15,116 nucleotides of DNA, taken from the NCBI GenBank assembly GCA_041745535.1, contig JBGTIS010000337.1, positions 1 to 15,116 on the forward strand, read 5' to 3'. Under the pieces are notes generated by a model that worked only from the letters and a program-made list of their open reading frames with translations, was not told where the DNA came from and made no database searches. Each line of letters starts with the position of its first letter. Within the stretch, counting starts at the first letter, position 1. The stretch is from JBGTIS01 sp041745535 (GTDB lineage Bacteria > Bacteroidota > Bacteroidia > Cytophagales > Cyclobacteriaceae). This document shows positions 13,738 to 15,116 of the stretch, piece after piece. A program made the position numbers and the translations under genes.

Positions 13738-15116
13738 TCCGCCGCATTCTCAGCTTTTTTGGCTTTGTATATTTCATGGTCCTTGTTGCCACCCGCGATC
13801 AGGTACGCTACCAGGTCTTTCAGTTCATCCGGTCCCAGGCTGTTAACCAGTCCGGGAGGCATTACCGAAACGGCCGATGCCTTTTTACTTTTCACCTGAT
13901 CTTTCGGAACATCGCGTATCATGTCGGGAGCAAACGGATTTTGTGAAATATGATAAGCCTGTTCATCTTCTGAGATAAGTCTTCCTACCACAGATTGCCC
14001 ATTATTCAGGTAAAAAGCCGTAGAGGTATACTGGTCGGAAATTACATTACTGGGTTCAATAATAGATTCCAGAATATCTTTCGGAGAAAAACGCGTACCC
14101 AGTTGTGTCAGGTTAGGGCCTATGTTACCACCATCGCCACCCATTACGTGGCAGGTAGAACAACGGGTGGCCGCATACATGTTTTTACCATTTTCAAAGT
14201 CCAGGTCAACCAGTCCGCTGTCCAGCAGGGGCTGGATATCTTCTTCCTCCCAGTTTTTCCTGGGTCCTTTCGGACTGGGCACATCCGCCAGATCAGTACC
14301 GGAGCTGGTCAGCAGGGAATCGCCTGAAATTTTATTGTAATAGTCGAATTTGCTTTTCGGTACATGTGTCAACGCGTTTTCCCGGGCTTTATCGATAAAT
14401 CCAATATAACTTCTCCCCCCCTGGAAATCAAATGCCTGATAAAACCAGGAGAAATACCTTTCCCAGAGTTCGGGTGTCCAGCCGGACTTGATGTTGCTGA
14501 GTACCGTTGCGTAATAGGTATGCTGTGCCGGCGGCAGGTCTTTCAGCGTTTGGGCGATGTCCATTCCGTACTGTGGATTTCTCAGGATCAGGTCGTTGGC
14601 ATCGGTGGCGTTGCCCAGCATGGTAGAAGAATTCTCATCGACCTTCGATTCGAGCAGCGTCAGTGTTTTCTCAATCACCTGTGGCGTTTCCAGGAAAACA
14701 AGAATTTTACTCAACGATTGGTTCAGGATATCGGTTTGGGCAGGATAATGCGACGATAAATAATTATTAACCTGAGTTTTCACTGCTCCGGTGGGTGTGC
14801 CCATTCGGTATAAGGTAAGTTCAAAAGCCCGCAACAAATCTACCTGCTGCAGCGGTGACAGATTGTCGTAATCTATCTGGGTGAGGGTCTGTAACATACG
14901 ATCGCGCTGTGACTTATTACCCTGCCTTGCCAAAGCCACCATGCCATGAATTAACCTGACCGGATCTTTCTCGGCATACACCCGGTCCTGCCAGCTTTGA
15001 ACAGGCTGATGCTCTACCGCGATGCGCGCGGCATACTGAATAAAACGATCTTCACTATTGAGGTAAGGCCAGGCAAAGCCCACAGCTTCCGCTTTAGGTT
15101 CGCCATGGAATTTTTC
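13734..15116 (-). CDS. c-type cytochrome with putative heme-binding domain (Planctomycete/Bacteroidota type), 5' end cut off
   Basis: The frame is open to the right edge, so the N-terminus, with any signal peptide and upstream domains, is missing; 460 residues are visible. The first visible segment, GFAWPYLNSEDRFIQYAARIAVEHQ, is the typical join between a membrane-bound-dehydrogenase-like propeller and a helical repeat region in these proteins, so the full protein may be much larger. Helical, HEAT-like sequence fills about residues 20-220. The heme c motif CSTCH (codons at 14148-14162) is followed by GGDGGNIGPNLTQLGTRFSPKDILESIIEPS, the C-terminal heme-binding family pattern. A distal ligand candidate is the Met in VMPPGLVNSLGPDELKDLVAYL. 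It should be periplasmic or membrane-associated and carry electrons. Its stop overlaps the FG-GAP start (ATGA). A role as electron acceptor for a sugar dehydrogenase is inferred. The GTG at 15081-15083 is internal and not taken as the start. Confidence 0.9.
   Translation of the reverse strand, partial: EKFHGEPKAEAVGFAWPYLNSEDRFIQYAARIAVEHQPVQSWQDRVYAEKDPVRLIHGMVALARQGNKSQRDRMLQTLTQIDYDNLSPLQQVDLLRAFELTLYRMGTPTGAVKTQVNNYLSSHYPAQTDILNQSLSKILVFLETPQVIEKTLTLLESKVDENSSTMLGNATDANDLILRNPQYGMDIAQTLKDLPPAQHTYYATVLSNIKSGWTPELWERYFSWFYQAFDFQGGRSYIGFIDKARENALTHVPKSKFDYYNKISGDSLLTSSGTDLADVPSPKGPRKNWEEEDIQPLLDSGLVDLDFENGKNMYAATRCSTCHVMGGDGGNIGPNLTQLGTRFSPKDILESIIEPSNVISDQYTSTAFYLNNGQSVVGRLISEDEQAYHISQNPFAPDMIRDVPKDQVKSKKASAVSVMPPGLVNSLGPDELKDLVAYLIAGGNKDHEIYKAKKAENAAE
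14148..14162 (-). other. Covalent heme c attachment motif CSTCH
   Basis: Codons TGT-x-x-TGC-CAC in the cytochrome frame encode Cys-Ser-Thr-Cys-His, the C-x-x-C-H signature for covalent heme attachment, which happens only after export. This places the visible domain outside the cytoplasm. Only one such motif is present in the visible part, so at least one heme is bound. Confidence 0.92.

Noticed and set aside
15081..15083. GTG as the start of the cytochrome gene
   Set aside because: The frame continues upstream to the window edge without a stop, and the protein would lack the signal peptide needed for heme attachment, so this codon is internal.
1..15116. tRNA, rRNA, CRISPR, insertion sequence or prophage features
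   Set aside because: No repeat-spacer pattern, transposase-like or integrase-like protein, terminal inverted repeats or cloverleaf sequence was seen on either strand.

Overview
The window looks like a chromosomal segment of a Bacteroidota bacterium, most likely of the Cytophagales type. The reasons are a SusC-type TonB-dependent receptor with an N-terminal signalling (STN) domain, a FecR anti-sigma factor with a DUF4974-like C-terminus, an ECF sigma factor, AT-rich leaders without Shine-Dalgarno sequences, and a TAnnTTTG promoter element. This is inferred from gene content, not from a marker gene.

Layout. Bases 1-2989 (minus strand) hold the FecR anti-sigma gene and the first 622 codons of the SusC gene, which runs off the left edge. 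A 428-bp AT-rich divergent intergenic region (2990-3417) separates these from the single plus-strand gene, the ECF sigma factor (3418-4035). A strong hairpin with T-runs on both sides (4084-4120) is a likely bidirectional terminator between the sigma gene and the 3' end of the large minus-strand cluster.

From the right edge down to 4228, ten minus-strand genes are packed head to tail. In transcription order they are: a c-type cytochrome of the Planctomycete/Bacteroidota heme-binding type (5' end outside the window); a secreted seven-repeat FG-GAP/VCBS protein, coupled to it by an ATGA overlap; a DUF1080 (3-keto-disaccharide hydrolase family) lipoprotein; a D-tagatose/D-psicose 3-epimerase-like TIM barrel; a DUF4432 (aldose 1-epimerase-like) protein; a phosphomannose-isomerase-like bicupin; a second TIM barrel of 344 residues; an alpha/beta hydrolase; a third TIM barrel; and a Gfo/Idh/MocA oxidoreductase.

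How they may work together (inference). The first three products carry export signals or belong to exported families, and the other seven have no visible signal peptide. DUF1080 proteins and Gfo/Idh/MocA enzymes are known partners in 3-keto-glycoside cleavage: a sugar is oxidised at C3, the bond is broken by elimination, and the keto sugar is later reduced. The cytochrome could take electrons from an oxidation step in the envelope, DUF1080 could cleave the oxidised glycoside there, and the cytoplasmic epimerases, isomerases and reductase could convert the resulting unphosphorylated keto sugar. No kinase, classical glycoside hydrolase, sugar transporter or GMC dehydrogenase is visible, so the oxidase and importer must lie outside the window or be supplied elsewhere. 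The SusC/FecR/sigma group may serve the same substrate, but adjacency is the only evidence. The likely novelty is this combination of enzymes, and a degenerate AT-rich element that recurs just upstream of seven start codons.
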